Shown in pieces: positions 1-8,929 of a stretch of DNA of 64,000 nucleotides. The stretch is from an uncultured Granulosicoccaceae bacterium (GTDB lineage Bacteria; Pseudomonadota; Gammaproteobacteria; Granulosicoccales; Granulosicoccaceae). The position numbers were made by a program, and so were the translations under genes. The notes below the pieces were generated by a model that saw only the letters and a list, made by a program, of their open reading frames with translations, was not told the DNA's origin and made no database searches. How positions within the stretch are numbered: the first letter of the stretch is position 1; each line of letters opens with the position of its first letter. The stretch is from the NCBI GenBank assembly GCA_937922945.1, contig CAKZUP010000092.1, forward strand, positions 1 through 64,000, given 5' to 3'.

Positions 1-118
1 CCATGCCAACCAAAACCTTGATGCATGGCATGTATTTCCCTGCAACCAATATCGTCATCGTCTGGGGTATCAGCACAATGAACAACAAGGTATCGGATAT
101 TCTCTGCTTCTAGCATAG
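1..118 (+). CDS. C-terminal end of an unidentified protein (partial)
   Basis: A reading frame is open from the left edge (first full codon at 2) to a TAG at 116-118 and encodes about 38 residues ending in GIGYSLLLA. The start lies outside the window. It is on the same strand as the following NlpC/P60 gene, 84 bp upstream of it. The tail is rich in Gln, His and Tyr, and I do not recognise the family from so short a piece. It could also be a chance open frame, because nothing but its position and protein-like composition supports it. Confidence 0.35.
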   Translation, partial: HANQNLDAWHVFPCNQYRHRLGYQHNEQQGIGYSLLLA

Positions 119-202
119 TGACCGTTCAGCTCAGCATTTTCGTTCAAGTGTGCCATGCTACGATAATGTGGAGACTTTGAGCGAAAATCGGCACACGAAT
201 TC

Positions 203-997
203 ATGTACATCGGCACTCAAATCGCGAATCTGTACGCGTCAGCGAGTTTGCAAGCGGAAAATATCAGCCAGGCGCTGTATGGCGAACCCATCCGCTTGAT
301 ACAGCAGCACGCGCATTGGTCGAAAATTCAACTCTTGAACGATGCCTATATCGGCTTCATTCAAAACCACCATATCGTTGATGATCAAAGGCGCAACACG
401 CATCGGATTGTGCAACGCACAACACCTGTGTTCACCGCTCCCGACATTAAAAGCCCGACGACTCAAATATTGTTACTCGGTAGCGAACTGCCTTTAACGG
501 CAAGTGAACATAAGCCGTTTTTCACCAACGGTGAAGGCCAGTACATTTGGCGAGAACACACTAGCAGCTTATCAACCACGCATGCCGGCACTTTGGTCGA
601 AACAGCAGAACGCGCTTTTCTCGGCGCTCCTTATCTGTGGGGTGGTCGTTCACCATTGGGGCTGGATTGTTCTTCCATGGTTCAGCTTGCGGCCTTGCTG
701 CACGGATGGTCTCTGCCACGTGATACAAGAGATCAGATACAGTTTTTCGAGCATGCGCAGTTAGATTCCTCAAAATCGGAACCATTTACTGTGCAGTCAA
801 TAGAGTATGTCAACCGGCAAACCAACGATCTTGTCTATTGGCCGGGGCACGTGGCCATCTTGCTGAATAACGACTGGGTGCTGCATGCCACTGCACATTC
901 ACTGCAGTGCTGCAAAGAAACCTTACAAGCAGTTGAACAACGCGCCGGCACGCCTCACTCGCTGTGGCGCTTACAAACAACCGTTAATGGGGCATAA
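203..997 (+). CDS. NlpC/P60 family cysteine hydrolase (C40 peptidase)
   Basis: 264 residues. The C-terminal half is an NlpC/P60 domain: the motif GAPYLWGGRSPLGLDCSSMV (about residues 141-160) carries the catalytic Cys156, PGHVAIL carries His216, and VLHAT has a further conserved-type His228. The N-terminal part resembles the bacterial SH3-like modules found before this domain in gamma-D-Glu-diamino acid endopeptidases. No signal peptide is visible, so a cytoplasmic role in recycling murein peptides is more likely than wall remodelling. The ATG at 203 lacks a strong ribosome site, so the start is uncertain. The next gene begins 44 bp downstream on the same strand, suggesting co-transcription with the flavoproteins, although no functional link is obvious. 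Confidence 0.85.
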   Translation: MYIGTQIANLYASASLQAENISQALYGEPIRLIQQHAHWSKIQLLNDAYIGFIQNHHIVDDQRRNTHRIVQRTTPVFTAPDIKSPTTQILLLGSELPLTASEHKPFFTNGEGQYIWREHTSSLSTTHAGTLVETAERAFLGAPYLWGGRSPLGLDCSSMVQLAALLHGWSLPRDTRDQIQFFEHAQLDSSKSEPFTVQSIEYVNRQTNDLVYWPGHVAILLNNDWVLHATAHSLQCCKETLQAVEQRAGTPHSLWRLQTTVNGA

Positions 998-1041
998 CGT
1001 TTACAGTATTATCGGTGAACGGGTAATCAGAGAAAAAAGCG

Positions 1042-3600
1042 ATGAAATCGAACGCTCAGGTGGTGATAATCGGCGGTGGCGTTGTCGGCTGCTCAGTGCT
1101 GTTCCATTTAGCCAAAGCCGGTTGGACCGACGTTGTACTCATTGAACGATCAGAACTAACCAGCGGTTCATCATGGCACGCCGCAGGCGGGTTCCACACG
1201 CTTAATGGCGATCCGAACGTCGCTAAGCTACAGGCTTACACCGTTTCACTGTACGAAGAGCTGGAACAGATTTCCGGCCAAGCATGCTCATTGCATTTAA
1301 CCGGTGGTGTCATGATGGCAGATACCGAAGAACGCATGAATTTTCTGCGCTACGTACACGCCACCGGACGGGCTCTGGGTATGGAAACCGAAATCATTAC
1401 ACCATCAGAAGCGAAAGCGATGTTTCCGCTCATGGATGAGTCACACTTTGTTGGTGCACTGTGGGACCCTGTAGAAGGTCATCTCGACCCCTCCGGTACC
1501 ACGCACGCTTATGCAAAAGCTGCGCAGAAACTCGGTGCTCAGATTATGTTGCGCAATCGGGTTGTTGATCTTGTTCCGGTTAACAATAAAGACGACGATC
1601 ATTGGGATGTAATAACAGAGCAAGGCACCATACGCGCGCAACATGTAGTTAATGCGGGTGGTCTGTGGGCGCGTGAAATTGGTCGCATGGTTGGTATTGA
1701 ACTACCGGTGCTGGCGATGGAACACATGTATATGATCACAGACGACATACCACAGGTTGTGGAATTTAATCAAACCACCGGTCATGAACTAGTGGGTGTG
1801 ATTGACTTTAAAGCTGAAATTTATACGCGACAGGAAGGCAACGGTCTTGCACTGGGCACGTATGAAAAAGCCTGCGTGCCCTGGTCGCCAAATAATACAC
1901 CCTGGGAGTTTGGCCACGAACTGTTGCAGCCAGACTTTGAACGCATTGGCCCATCACTGGAACTGGGAGCAAAACATTTTCCCGGTTTCGCCGAGGCCGG
2001 TATAAAGCAAACCATTAATGGTCCGTTCACATTTGCACCCGATGGTAACCCGCTGATAGGCCCGGTTCAGGGACTAAAAAACTTTTGGTGCGCCTGTGCG
2101 GTTATGGCAGGATTTAGTCAAGGCGGTGGCGTCGGACTTGCGTTGGCCAACTGGATGACCGAAGGTGACCCAGGACACGATGTGTTCGGAATGGACGTGG
2201 CCCGATTCGGCGATTTCACCAGCTTGCGATACACCAACGCAAAAGTACGTGAAAACTATTCCAGACGTTTTTCAATACGCTTTCCAAACGAAGAATTGCC
2301 AGCTGGGCGCCCACAGCAAACCACCCCACTCTACGACCTTATGATCGAGAAAAACAATGCCGTTATGGGAGATACCTGGGGGTTGGAAACGCCGTTGTGG
2401 TTTGCACCAAAAGGGTCGGAAGCTATCGATGTTCTATCGTTTCATCGCTCCAACGATTTCGAACATGTTGGCAACGAGGTCAACACCGTGCGCAATGGCG
2501 TTGGTATCACTGAAATTGCCAATTTTGCGAAATACCGCATTACCGGTAAAAACAGCGAACAGTGGTTAAACGAACTCATGACCAACACCATGCCACGTAT
2601 CGGGCGTGTGGTTCTTACTCCCATGCTAAATGAAACGGGCAAGCTCATTGGTGATTTTACAATAGCCAAAGTCACCGACAATGAATTCATGATGTGGGGC
2701 TCAACCGCTGCGCAAATTTATCACCAGCGTTGGTTTGAACAACACATGCCAGTCGATAACACAGTACAACTACAACGACTCGGACAAACCATGGTTGGCC
2801 TGTCCATAGCCGGACCAAAGTCGCGCGATGTACTGGCACCCTTAGTCGATATACCGGTAGACAACGAGCACTTCCGATTTATGGATTTTCGGCAAACAGA
2901 TGTCGCTGGCTGCCCCTGCTTGATAAACCGTTTATCGTATACAGGCGATTTGGGGTATGAGATTTGGATGGAGCCTGCCTATGAGCGACGAGTGTATCTT
3001 GCGTTGAAAGACGCTGGTGCACCCTTTGGCATAGGCGACTTTGGCATGCGGGCGTTGTTATCCATGCGACTGGAAAAGAATTTTCCTACCTGGTTTGCCG
3101 AATTACGGCCCATCTACGGCCCGTACGAAGCCGACATGGGCAGATTTATAAAACTATCAAAGAATCATTTTATCGGGCGCGATGCTGCCCAAGAAGAATA
3201 TGAAAAAGGGCCACGATTAAAACGCGTGTCATTATCCATTGACACCAACCACACCGATGTCATGGGTGATGAGCCCATCTGGGCCAAATGTGGCGACACG
3301 GATTATGAATGCATTGAAAAGCCACATGGTTATGGCGCTAAACGTTACGATGAAAGCGGCAAAGAGTATCCCGTACCCGAAGCACAAACCGATGGCCAAT
3401 GGCGCGTGGTTGGGTGGGTAACCTCCGGCGGGTATGGGCACAGCGTGAAACTGTCATTGGCTCAGGGGTATATACCGGCGGCACTTGCAGAAACACAGTC
3501 AAGCATAAACCTGGAAGTTGAAATACTCGGCAATCGGTGTCCGGCGCGCCTGCTACACGAACCACCTTTTGACCCAACAGGAAAAAAAATGCGCAGTTAG
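1042..3600 (+). CDS. Dimethylglycine/sarcosine dehydrogenase-like flavoprotein with GcvT domain
   Basis: 852 residues with the full DMGDH/SARDH layout. There is an N-terminal DAO-type FAD domain (about 1-370; GGGVVG nucleotide motif at 11-16), a short middle FAO_M domain, and a GcvT-like folate-binding aminomethyltransferase domain with its C-terminal barrel (about 430-850). SGSSWHAAG places His46 where DMGDH and SARDH attach FAD covalently. The family demethylates N-methylated glycines oxidatively and passes the one-carbon unit to tetrahydrofolate. The true substrate (dimethylglycine, sarcosine or another methylamine) cannot be read from sequence. The next gene is 16 bp downstream and encodes a paralogous FAD domain. 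A DMSP demethylase of the same GcvT superfamily lies 5 kb away on the other strand. Confidence 0.88.
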   Translation: MKSNAQVVIIGGGVVGCSVLFHLAKAGWTDVVLIERSELTSGSSWHAAGGFHTLNGDPNVAKLQAYTVSLYEELEQISGQACSLHLTGGVMMADTEERMNFLRYVHATGRALGMETEIITPSEAKAMFPLMDESHFVGALWDPVEGHLDPSGTTHAYAKAAQKLGAQIMLRNRVVDLVPVNNKDDDHWDVITEQGTIRAQHVVNAGGLWAREIGRMVGIELPVLAMEHMYMITDDIPQVVEFNQTTGHELVGVIDFKAEIYTRQEGNGLALGTYEKACVPWSPNNTPWEFGHELLQPDFERIGPSLELGAKHFPGFAEAGIKQTINGPFTFAPDGNPLIGPVQGLKNFWCACAVMAGFSQGGGVGLALANWMTEGDPGHDVFGMDVARFGDFTSLRYTNAKVRENYSRRFSIRFPNEELPAGRPQQTTPLYDLMIEKNNAVMGDTWGLETPLWFAPKGSEAIDVLSFHRSNDFEHVGNEVNTVRNGVGITEIANFAKYRITGKNSEQWLNELMTNTMPRIGRVVLTPMLNETGKLIGDFTIAKVTDNEFMMWGSTAAQIYHQRWFEQHMPVDNTVQLQRLGQTMVGLSIAGPKSRDVLAPLVDIPVDNEHFRFMDFRQTDVAGCPCLINRLSYTGDLGYEIWMEPAYERRVYLALKDAGAPFGIGDFGMRALLSMRLEKNFPTWFAELRPIYGPYEADMGRFIKLSKNHFIGRDAAQEEYEKGPRLKRVSLSIDTNHTDVMGDEPIWAKCGDTDYECIEKPHGYGAKRYDESGKEYPVPEAQTDGQWRVVGWVTSGGYGHSVKLSLAQGYIPAALAETQSSINLEVEILGNRCPARLLHEPPFDPTGKKMRS

Positions 3601-3622
3601 CAAGTCGATGGAGTAAATGGAT

Positions 3623-4852
3623 ATGAAATCAGACGTACAAGTGCTAGTCATTGGCGGTGGCATAGTCGGGACATCTGTGCTGTATTGGCTTGCAAAAAAA
3701 GGCTGGACAGACTCTGCGCTGGTTGAAAGGCGCGAGCTCACATCCGGCTCAACATGGCACGCCGCCGGCAACACAACCTATTTTGGGCCGTATGCCGAAA
3801 TGACGCAGCTATTCGCAGGCTCTATCCGCACATACCTGGCAGCCGAAGAACACAGCGGGCAGTCAGTTGGATTTCATCAAACCGGTTCACTACGCGTTGC
3901 CACAACAGAACACGAACGCGCATTATTCAACAGCTATCAAGCTCGCTACGATGCGTTGAACATCCCCTACTCAGTTGTTGAAAACGACACCATACGCAAC
4001 TTGCACCCTTGTATAGAAACCGATGATCTGTTTGGTGCTGCACACACACCCACCGATGGCCATGTTGACCCGAGCGGTGCCACTCAAGCGTTAGCGAAAT
4101 CGGCCCGCTTGCGCGGTGCGCACATTGAGCGTTGGTGCCCCGCCGTTGGCCTTGCTCAAGAGTCTGATGGTTCCTGGTTGGTCGAAACCGAAAAAGGTGA
4201 TATCCGAGCGAAGCACGTCGTACTGGCTGCATCCTTCTGGACAAGAGAGCTTGCTCAACCACTCGGACTGAACATACCGTTATACGCAACGCAACACCAT
4301 GAAGTCATCACCGGCGCTGTGCCGGAGTTACAAGCCTTAAAGCATGAAGTCCCGGCGATGCGTGATTCCTACGTGTCTTGTAGTGTGAGACAGGAAAAAC
4401 ATGGCTTTTTAGCCGGGTTCTATGAAGACGACCCGGTATTCTGGGCACTTGATGGTATTCCAAAAGATTTTACAGAAGAATTATTTGCACCAGATACCGA
4501 CCGACTCACTACCGCATTTGAACGACTCATGGAACGGCTACCTGCATTCGCAGAAGCGGGTATCCAAACCGTTAATAACGGACCTATGTGCTGGACACCC
4601 GATGGTTTACCGCTTCTGGGGCCGGTTAATCGTCATCCCGGACTCTGGCTGGCCTCCGGTTTCAACGTAGGCATAGGAACAGGCGGTGGGTCGGCCGAAT
4701 TCCTTGCGCACTGGATGATTCATGGCGAACCATTGTTCAATTTGCCTATCGTTCATGCCGACAGATTCGGTAACGATCTATCAACAGAGGCTGCTATAGA
4801 GTCGATTAAGGCTTGCTATCGTCAGGGCTATCGCTTACCACAAAGCATTTAG
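3623..4852 (+). CDS. FAD-dependent oxidoreductase (DAO family), paralogue of the upstream flavoprotein
   Basis: 409 residues forming one DAO-type FAD domain. Its start (MKSDVQVLVIGGGIVG) and its SGSTWHAAG segment align closely with the first 400 residues of the preceding protein, so the pair probably arose by duplication; this copy lacks the GcvT half. An ATG at 3617 is also possible, but GGAG at 3610-3613 is better spaced for the ATG at 3623, which also matches the N-terminus of its neighbour. The conserved WHAAG histidine suggests covalent FAD. The likely role is oxidation of an N-methylated amino acid or a similar amine together with the upstream enzyme. It ends 20 bp from the convergent acyl-CoA ligase gene. 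Confidence 0.85.
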   Translation: MKSDVQVLVIGGGIVGTSVLYWLAKKGWTDSALVERRELTSGSTWHAAGNTTYFGPYAEMTQLFAGSIRTYLAAEEHSGQSVGFHQTGSLRVATTEHERALFNSYQARYDALNIPYSVVENDTIRNLHPCIETDDLFGAAHTPTDGHVDPSGATQALAKSARLRGAHIERWCPAVGLAQESDGSWLVETEKGDIRAKHVVLAASFWTRELAQPLGLNIPLYATQHHEVITGAVPELQALKHEVPAMRDSYVSCSVRQEKHGFLAGFYEDDPVFWALDGIPKDFTEELFAPDTDRLTTAFERLMERLPAFAEAGIQTVNNGPMCWTPDGLPLLGPVNRHPGLWLASGFNVGIGTGGGSAEFLAHWMIHGEPLFNLPIVHADRFGNDLSTEAAIESIKACYRQGYRLPQSI

Positions 4853-4872
4853 CCCAGCGTCTAAGTTTGAAT

Positions 4873-6507
4873 TTAAGTTTCGCGCGCTTGTTCTCGCAAT
4901 GCGTATTTCTGAATCTTGCCTGTTGCCGTTTTGGGTAGTTCACCAAAGACGATACGCTTTGGCCTTTTAAATCTTGCAATGGTATTGGCGACGTGATCAA
5001 TTAAGTCTTGTTCGGTAGTGGTTTCATTCTTTTTTAGGGTAACGAATGCACAGGGCGTTTCTCCCCATTTCTCATCTGGCATAGCCACGACGGCCGCCTC
5101 GGCTACAGCCGGATGTTTGTACAATGCATTTTCTATTTCTACCGATGAAATGTTTTCACCACCGGAAATGATGATGTCTTTTGCGCGATCTTTAATTTGA
5201 ATGTATCCATCAGCATGGACAACAGCAAGATCTCCACTCCAGAACCAGCCATCACGTAGCGATTCGGTTGTTGCCTCTACGTTGTTCAAATAGCCTTTCA
5301 TTATGGTGTTACCGCGCAGAACGATCTCACCCATGCTTTCACCATCGTGTGGCACTGAAACAGGTGGATTACCAGCAACAACATCAACCGCCTCATTCAT
5401 CGGAAAACGAACACCTTGCCGAGCAACCATCTCTGCACGTTCAGATGAGTCCAGTTTCTGCCAATGGCGCTGAGGCGCGGCCTGTAAAACATGGCCATAG
5501 GTTTCAGTTAGCCCGTAAACATGCATGATATTAAAACCAAACTCCCCCATGCGCTCAATAACAGCAGCGGGCGGCGGCGCACCAGCAGTCATAACCTCTA
5601 CGGTGCGTGCAAAGGTTTTCTGATCGGCTGTAGGCGCATTGGCCATCATGTTCAACACAATTGGTGCACCACCAAAATGTGTCACGCTATGTTGCTCGAT
5701 TAATTCAAACATACGTTTCGGATCGACATAGCGCAGGCAAATGACAGTGCCAGCCATGGCCGCCATAGTCCATGCATGCCCCCAGCCATTGCAATGAAAC
5801 ATAGGCACAGAATACAAATACACCGGGTGTCTTGGTATGGCCCACCCCATCACAGTCCCCATAGACATTAAATATGAGCCACGATGATGATACAGAACCC
5901 CTTTTGGACGGCCTGTTGTACCCGATGTGTAGTTCAATGCCAGGGTTTGCCATTCATCTTTTGGCAGTTCACCGTGATCGGCGGCATTGCCGGTTGCAAT
6001 AAAAGCTTCGTAGTCTGTCGCATTCGCAATTATTGCGTTAAGCTCAGAAGACTGCGTTACCACCGGCGCATGGCTATCGCTAATGGTAATGAGCTTCAGG
6101 GCGGAGCCGCGCTTTTGAATACCAGCCATTGCGGCAGGCAGCAGCTCGGTATCGACAATCAGTATTTTTGAATTTGCATGTTCAAGAATATACGCAATAG
6201 TATCAGCATCGAGACGGGTGTTAATGGTATTGAGCACAGCGCCACTTAATGGTACGCCAAAATGCGCTTCGAACAATTCCGGTGTATTAAAGGCCAGAAC
6301 CGATACCGCATCACCCTGTTTAACACCCGCGCCTTTTAGCGCATCAGACAGCTGACAACATCTATCCCGCGTTTCTGACCATGTGTATTGCTTATCGTGA
6401 TAGATCACACTGGCATGGTCGGGGTATACGTCTGCCGTTCTATGCAAAAACGACAACGGTGTTAACGCTACATGATTGGCTTTCTGTGGTTGATACTGTT
6501 CAGTCAC
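4873..6507 (-). CDS. Acyl-CoA ligase (AMP-forming), DmdB-like
   Basis: 544 residues of the ANL superfamily. The P-loop YTSGTTGRPKG is at 193-203, YGLTET at 331-336, the WSGD aspartate near 426, and the catalytic lysine of the C-terminal lid is Lys531 in PKTATGK. The HCNGW segment gives His238 and Trp242 and is followed by GGAP near 279-282; these are the kinds of residues reported to shape the pocket of the 3-methylmercaptopropionyl-CoA ligase DmdB. Together with dmdA two genes upstream, this supports activation of methylmercaptopropionate, but related medium-chain acyl-CoA ligases share these features. Start is GTG with AAGAGA a few bases upstream. It is the last gene of the minus-strand cluster. 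Confidence 0.85.
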   Translation of the reverse strand: MTEQYQPQKANHVALTPLSFLHRTADVYPDHASVIYHDKQYTWSETRDRCCQLSDALKGAGVKQGDAVSVLAFNTPELFEAHFGVPLSGAVLNTINTRLDADTIAYILEHANSKILIVDTELLPAAMAGIQKRGSALKLITISDSHAPVVTQSSELNAIIANATDYEAFIATGNAADHGELPKDEWQTLALNYTSGTTGRPKGVLYHHRGSYLMSMGTVMGWAIPRHPVYLYSVPMFHCNGWGHAWTMAAMAGTVICLRYVDPKRMFELIEQHSVTHFGGAPIVLNMMANAPTADQKTFARTVEVMTAGAPPPAAVIERMGEFGFNIMHVYGLTETYGHVLQAAPQRHWQKLDSSERAEMVARQGVRFPMNEAVDVVAGNPPVSVPHDGESMGEIVLRGNTIMKGYLNNVEATTESLRDGWFWSGDLAVVHADGYIQIKDRAKDIIISGGENISSVEIENALYKHPAVAEAAVVAMPDEKWGETPCAFVTLKKNETTTEQDLIDHVANTIARFKRPKRIVFGELPKTATGKIQKYALREQARET

Positions 6508-6532
6508 GCGATCTCTTTCACCTCTTGGACCT

Positions 6533-6596
6533 ACCTATAAACTCCAAGGCCTATAAATTCAAAAGCCTATAAATTCAAAAGCCTATTAATTCCGAA
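6533..6596. repeat. Four tandem 16-bp units
   Basis: The sequence holds four adjacent 16-base units at 6533, 6549, 6565 and 6581. Units two and three are identical (gcctataaattcaaaa); units one and four are diverged. The array fills most of the gap between the acyl-CoA ligase start and the stop of the preceding hydratase/dehydrogenase gene, and the last unit contains that stop codon at 6586-6588. It looks like local slippage or duplication and not a CRISPR, because the units have no spacers. Confidence 0.8.
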
Positions 6597-8892
6597 GTGC
6601 GCCACCAACATGCAACACGTGATGAATTCGCGCACGGGTTTCAGGGGTTTGCGCAAGCTTTACAAAATTCTCCCGCTCCCGAGCATACATGTCGTCTTCA
6701 GATACCGCTGTTGCCTGCCCTGCCGAATCACACATGACGTTGGCGATGTGCATGGCAACGGTTTTATCGTGCGGATAGAAATCGCCAGATGCAATACCTT
6801 TATCCATAAACTCAGCCATACGCTGCAATGAATCACCGCCAGCTAAATGGATATCTGGCTCAGTGGGAGGTTGATACCCGGCAGTGAGCCCTTTGAGTTT
6901 TGTCAGCGCACCCGTGTAAAGCCTGTCTCGGTTTATTACTGACTCATCGTTGGCGCTATTGAAATAGGCCAAACGTTCCGATAAATCAGGCGATGATCCC
7001 GATGCACCATATCCAAGATTCATCCAGGCTTTCCAGGCAGCCTCTTCCCAGTTGCCGGTTTTCGCATGCCAGCGCCGGTAGGTTTCCTTAACACCACCAC
7101 CCGAGGGCAACACGCCAACACCCGATTCAACCAGGCCCATAACAGAATTGTTGTGCACAACTAATCCATCGCAATGCATCAGTACTTCGAATCCACCGCC
7201 CAATGACAGCCCGGAAGGTGCACCTACCACCGGCACCGGTGCGTATTTCAATGCTTTGACTGCCATCTGAAAGCGATGCAGAAATGCATCCATGCCAGAC
7301 CAGTCTTTGTCATCGATATACGCCAAAAACGCATTTAAATCGACACCTGCAGAGTAATGCTGTGCATCGTTGTGAACCAACACGCCCTTACCGTGATCTT
7401 CAGCCGCAAGTTTTACAATGGCCATGGATTCATCAGTGAGTGCATTGGCTTTGCTGTGAAATTCGATAAGACGAAAGTCGTCGTCTATCGTATACAAACT
7501 GGCTGCGCGGTTAGTCGCGATAGGTTTAAGCGTTTGCTTCAGTAAATGAAACCGTACGACCCCCTCGGGTAAATTGACGGGGTTCACCGAACCATCTGCA
7601 TGGGTCACGTTGAGCTGTTCACCGCTCGCTTGATAGAAGCGTGTATTTTTCGATAATACGGCAGGAACAGGCTCACCCAATTCCTTAAGCAGCCCGGCAA
7701 CGGTATTGGCGCCAAGCGCATCTATCATTTCAAACGGACCGCGTATCCAGTTGAAGCCCAGCTTCATGGCATCGTCTATGGCTTGTGGTGAATCGGTTAC
7801 TTCGCCGAGTAAACTCGCCGCATAACCCAACACTCGTCCGAGCACGTGTTTGCAGAACAGCGCAGCATCGTCATTGCCTTGTATAAGATCAGTGAGCACT
7901 TCTTTCTGTTCTGCCTGTGCAATTGCTGCAACCACTGCACGATCTGGTGCAGTAGAGAGCGCGGCACGGTATTCACCTGTAGCCAGATCTTTCGCCTGGC
8001 GTTGCCCATCAATAACATGATAGAAACCACCGAGGCCTTTGTTACCGGTATAACCTTTTTCGATCATGCCATTAATGAGTTGATTCTCTGCTCCCACCGC
8101 ATGAAACGCATCACCTTCAGGCAATATGCTACGCAGCGACCGCACAACATCGGCCATAAGATCAATACCGATTAAATCGTACAAACCAAACACACCGGTT
8201 TTTGGTATTCCCATTGGGCGTCCCATCAAGGCATCGGCATGTTCAATCGGTATGCCGGTTTTAATGGCAGCGTCTATCCCGACTTGCAACGCAAACACCC
8301 CAACACGATTACCTAAAAAGCCAGGGGTATCACCACACTTCACAACGCCTTTGCCCATCACACGATCGTTGAAATCAGCCAGCTTGTCGATGACATCGGG
8401 TTGCGTTTTCTCACCACGCACCAGTTCGAGTAAGCGCATGTAACGCACCGGGTTAAAGTAGTGCGTGATAGCGAAACGCTGCTGAAAATCATCGGGCATG
8501 GATTCAACCAGCAAAGAAATGGGAATGGTGGATGTATTTGATGTAACGACGCAGGTGCTGTTAATGGTTTCGTACAGGCGCTGATACAACGCCTGTTTTA
8601 TATCCAGGCGCTCTACTACCGCTTCGACAATCCAGTCGGAATCCGCCAGTTGATCAAAGTCGTCGCGGATATTGCCAGCGATAATATTTTTCGCACACTT
8701 TTTGTGTACCAGTGCAGGCGGCTCTGAATTCAACAAGCGCTCTATAGCCTGCTCTGATCGTTCATTTGGCGATACGTCGCCCGGTACATCCAATAACAAC
8801 ACCTGCAAGCCGGCATTCGCAATTTGACCGGCAATGCCAGAACCCATGGTGCCTGCCCCAATGACGGCAATTTTACTAAATGTATTATTCAT
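6586..8892 (-). CDS. Fused 3-hydroxyacyl-CoA dehydrogenase / enoyl-CoA hydratase (FadN-like)
   Basis: 768 residues from the ATG at 8890-8892. A TTG 27 bp further upstream is possible, but the ATG directly precedes the NAD motif GAGTMGSGIAGQ. The N-terminal half is 3-hydroxyacyl-CoA dehydrogenase with the HYFNPV catalytic His and LELV. The C-terminal part is a crotonase domain with both oxyanion-hole segments (HYSAGVDL, GLSLGGGFE) and a glutamate in GLVESGVG, so both activities look intact. The order, dehydrogenase first, is that of FadN and the reverse of FadB. It lies between dmdA and the DmdB-like ligase, so the crotonase half could hydrate methylthioacryloyl-CoA or acryloyl-CoA, though ordinary beta-oxidation is the default. 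Confidence 0.85.
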   Translation of the reverse strand: MNNTFSKIAVIGAGTMGSGIAGQIANAGLQVLLLDVPGDVSPNERSEQAIERLLNSEPPALVHKKCAKNIIAGNIRDDFDQLADSDWIVEAVVERLDIKQALYQRLYETINSTCVVTSNTSTIPISLLVESMPDDFQQRFAITHYFNPVRYMRLLELVRGEKTQPDVIDKLADFNDRVMGKGVVKCGDTPGFLGNRVGVFALQVGIDAAIKTGIPIEHADALMGRPMGIPKTGVFGLYDLIGIDLMADVVRSLRSILPEGDAFHAVGAENQLINGMIEKGYTGNKGLGGFYHVIDGQRQAKDLATGEYRAALSTAPDRAVVAAIAQAEQKEVLTDLIQGNDDAALFCKHVLGRVLGYAASLLGEVTDSPQAIDDAMKLGFNWIRGPFEMIDALGANTVAGLLKELGEPVPAVLSKNTRFYQASGEQLNVTHADGSVNPVNLPEGVVRFHLLKQTLKPIATNRAASLYTIDDDFRLIEFHSKANALTDESMAIVKLAAEDHGKGVLVHNDAQHYSAGVDLNAFLAYIDDKDWSGMDAFLHRFQMAVKALKYAPVPVVGAPSGLSLGGGFEVLMHCDGLVVHNNSVMGLVESGVGVLPSGGGVKETYRRWHAKTGNWEEAAWKAWMNLGYGASGSSPDLSERLAYFNSANDESVINRDRLYTGALTKLKGLTAGYQPPTEPDIHLAGGDSLQRMAEFMDKGIASGDFYPHDKTVAMHIANVMCDSAGQATAVSEDDMYARERENFVKLAQTPETRARIHHVLHVGGALRN

Positions 8893-8929
8893 AGCGATAG
8901 ACCATCGATCTTCTGGCAAACGAAACTGA

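Noticed and set aside
1-1041. Glycine or SAM riboswitch before the flavoprotein genes
   Set aside because: The gap before 1042 is only 44 bp and the leader before 203 shows no recognisable aptamer pattern.
6533-6596. CRISPR-like array
   Set aside because: The four 16-bp units are directly adjacent without spacers, too short for CRISPR repeats, and no cas gene is near.
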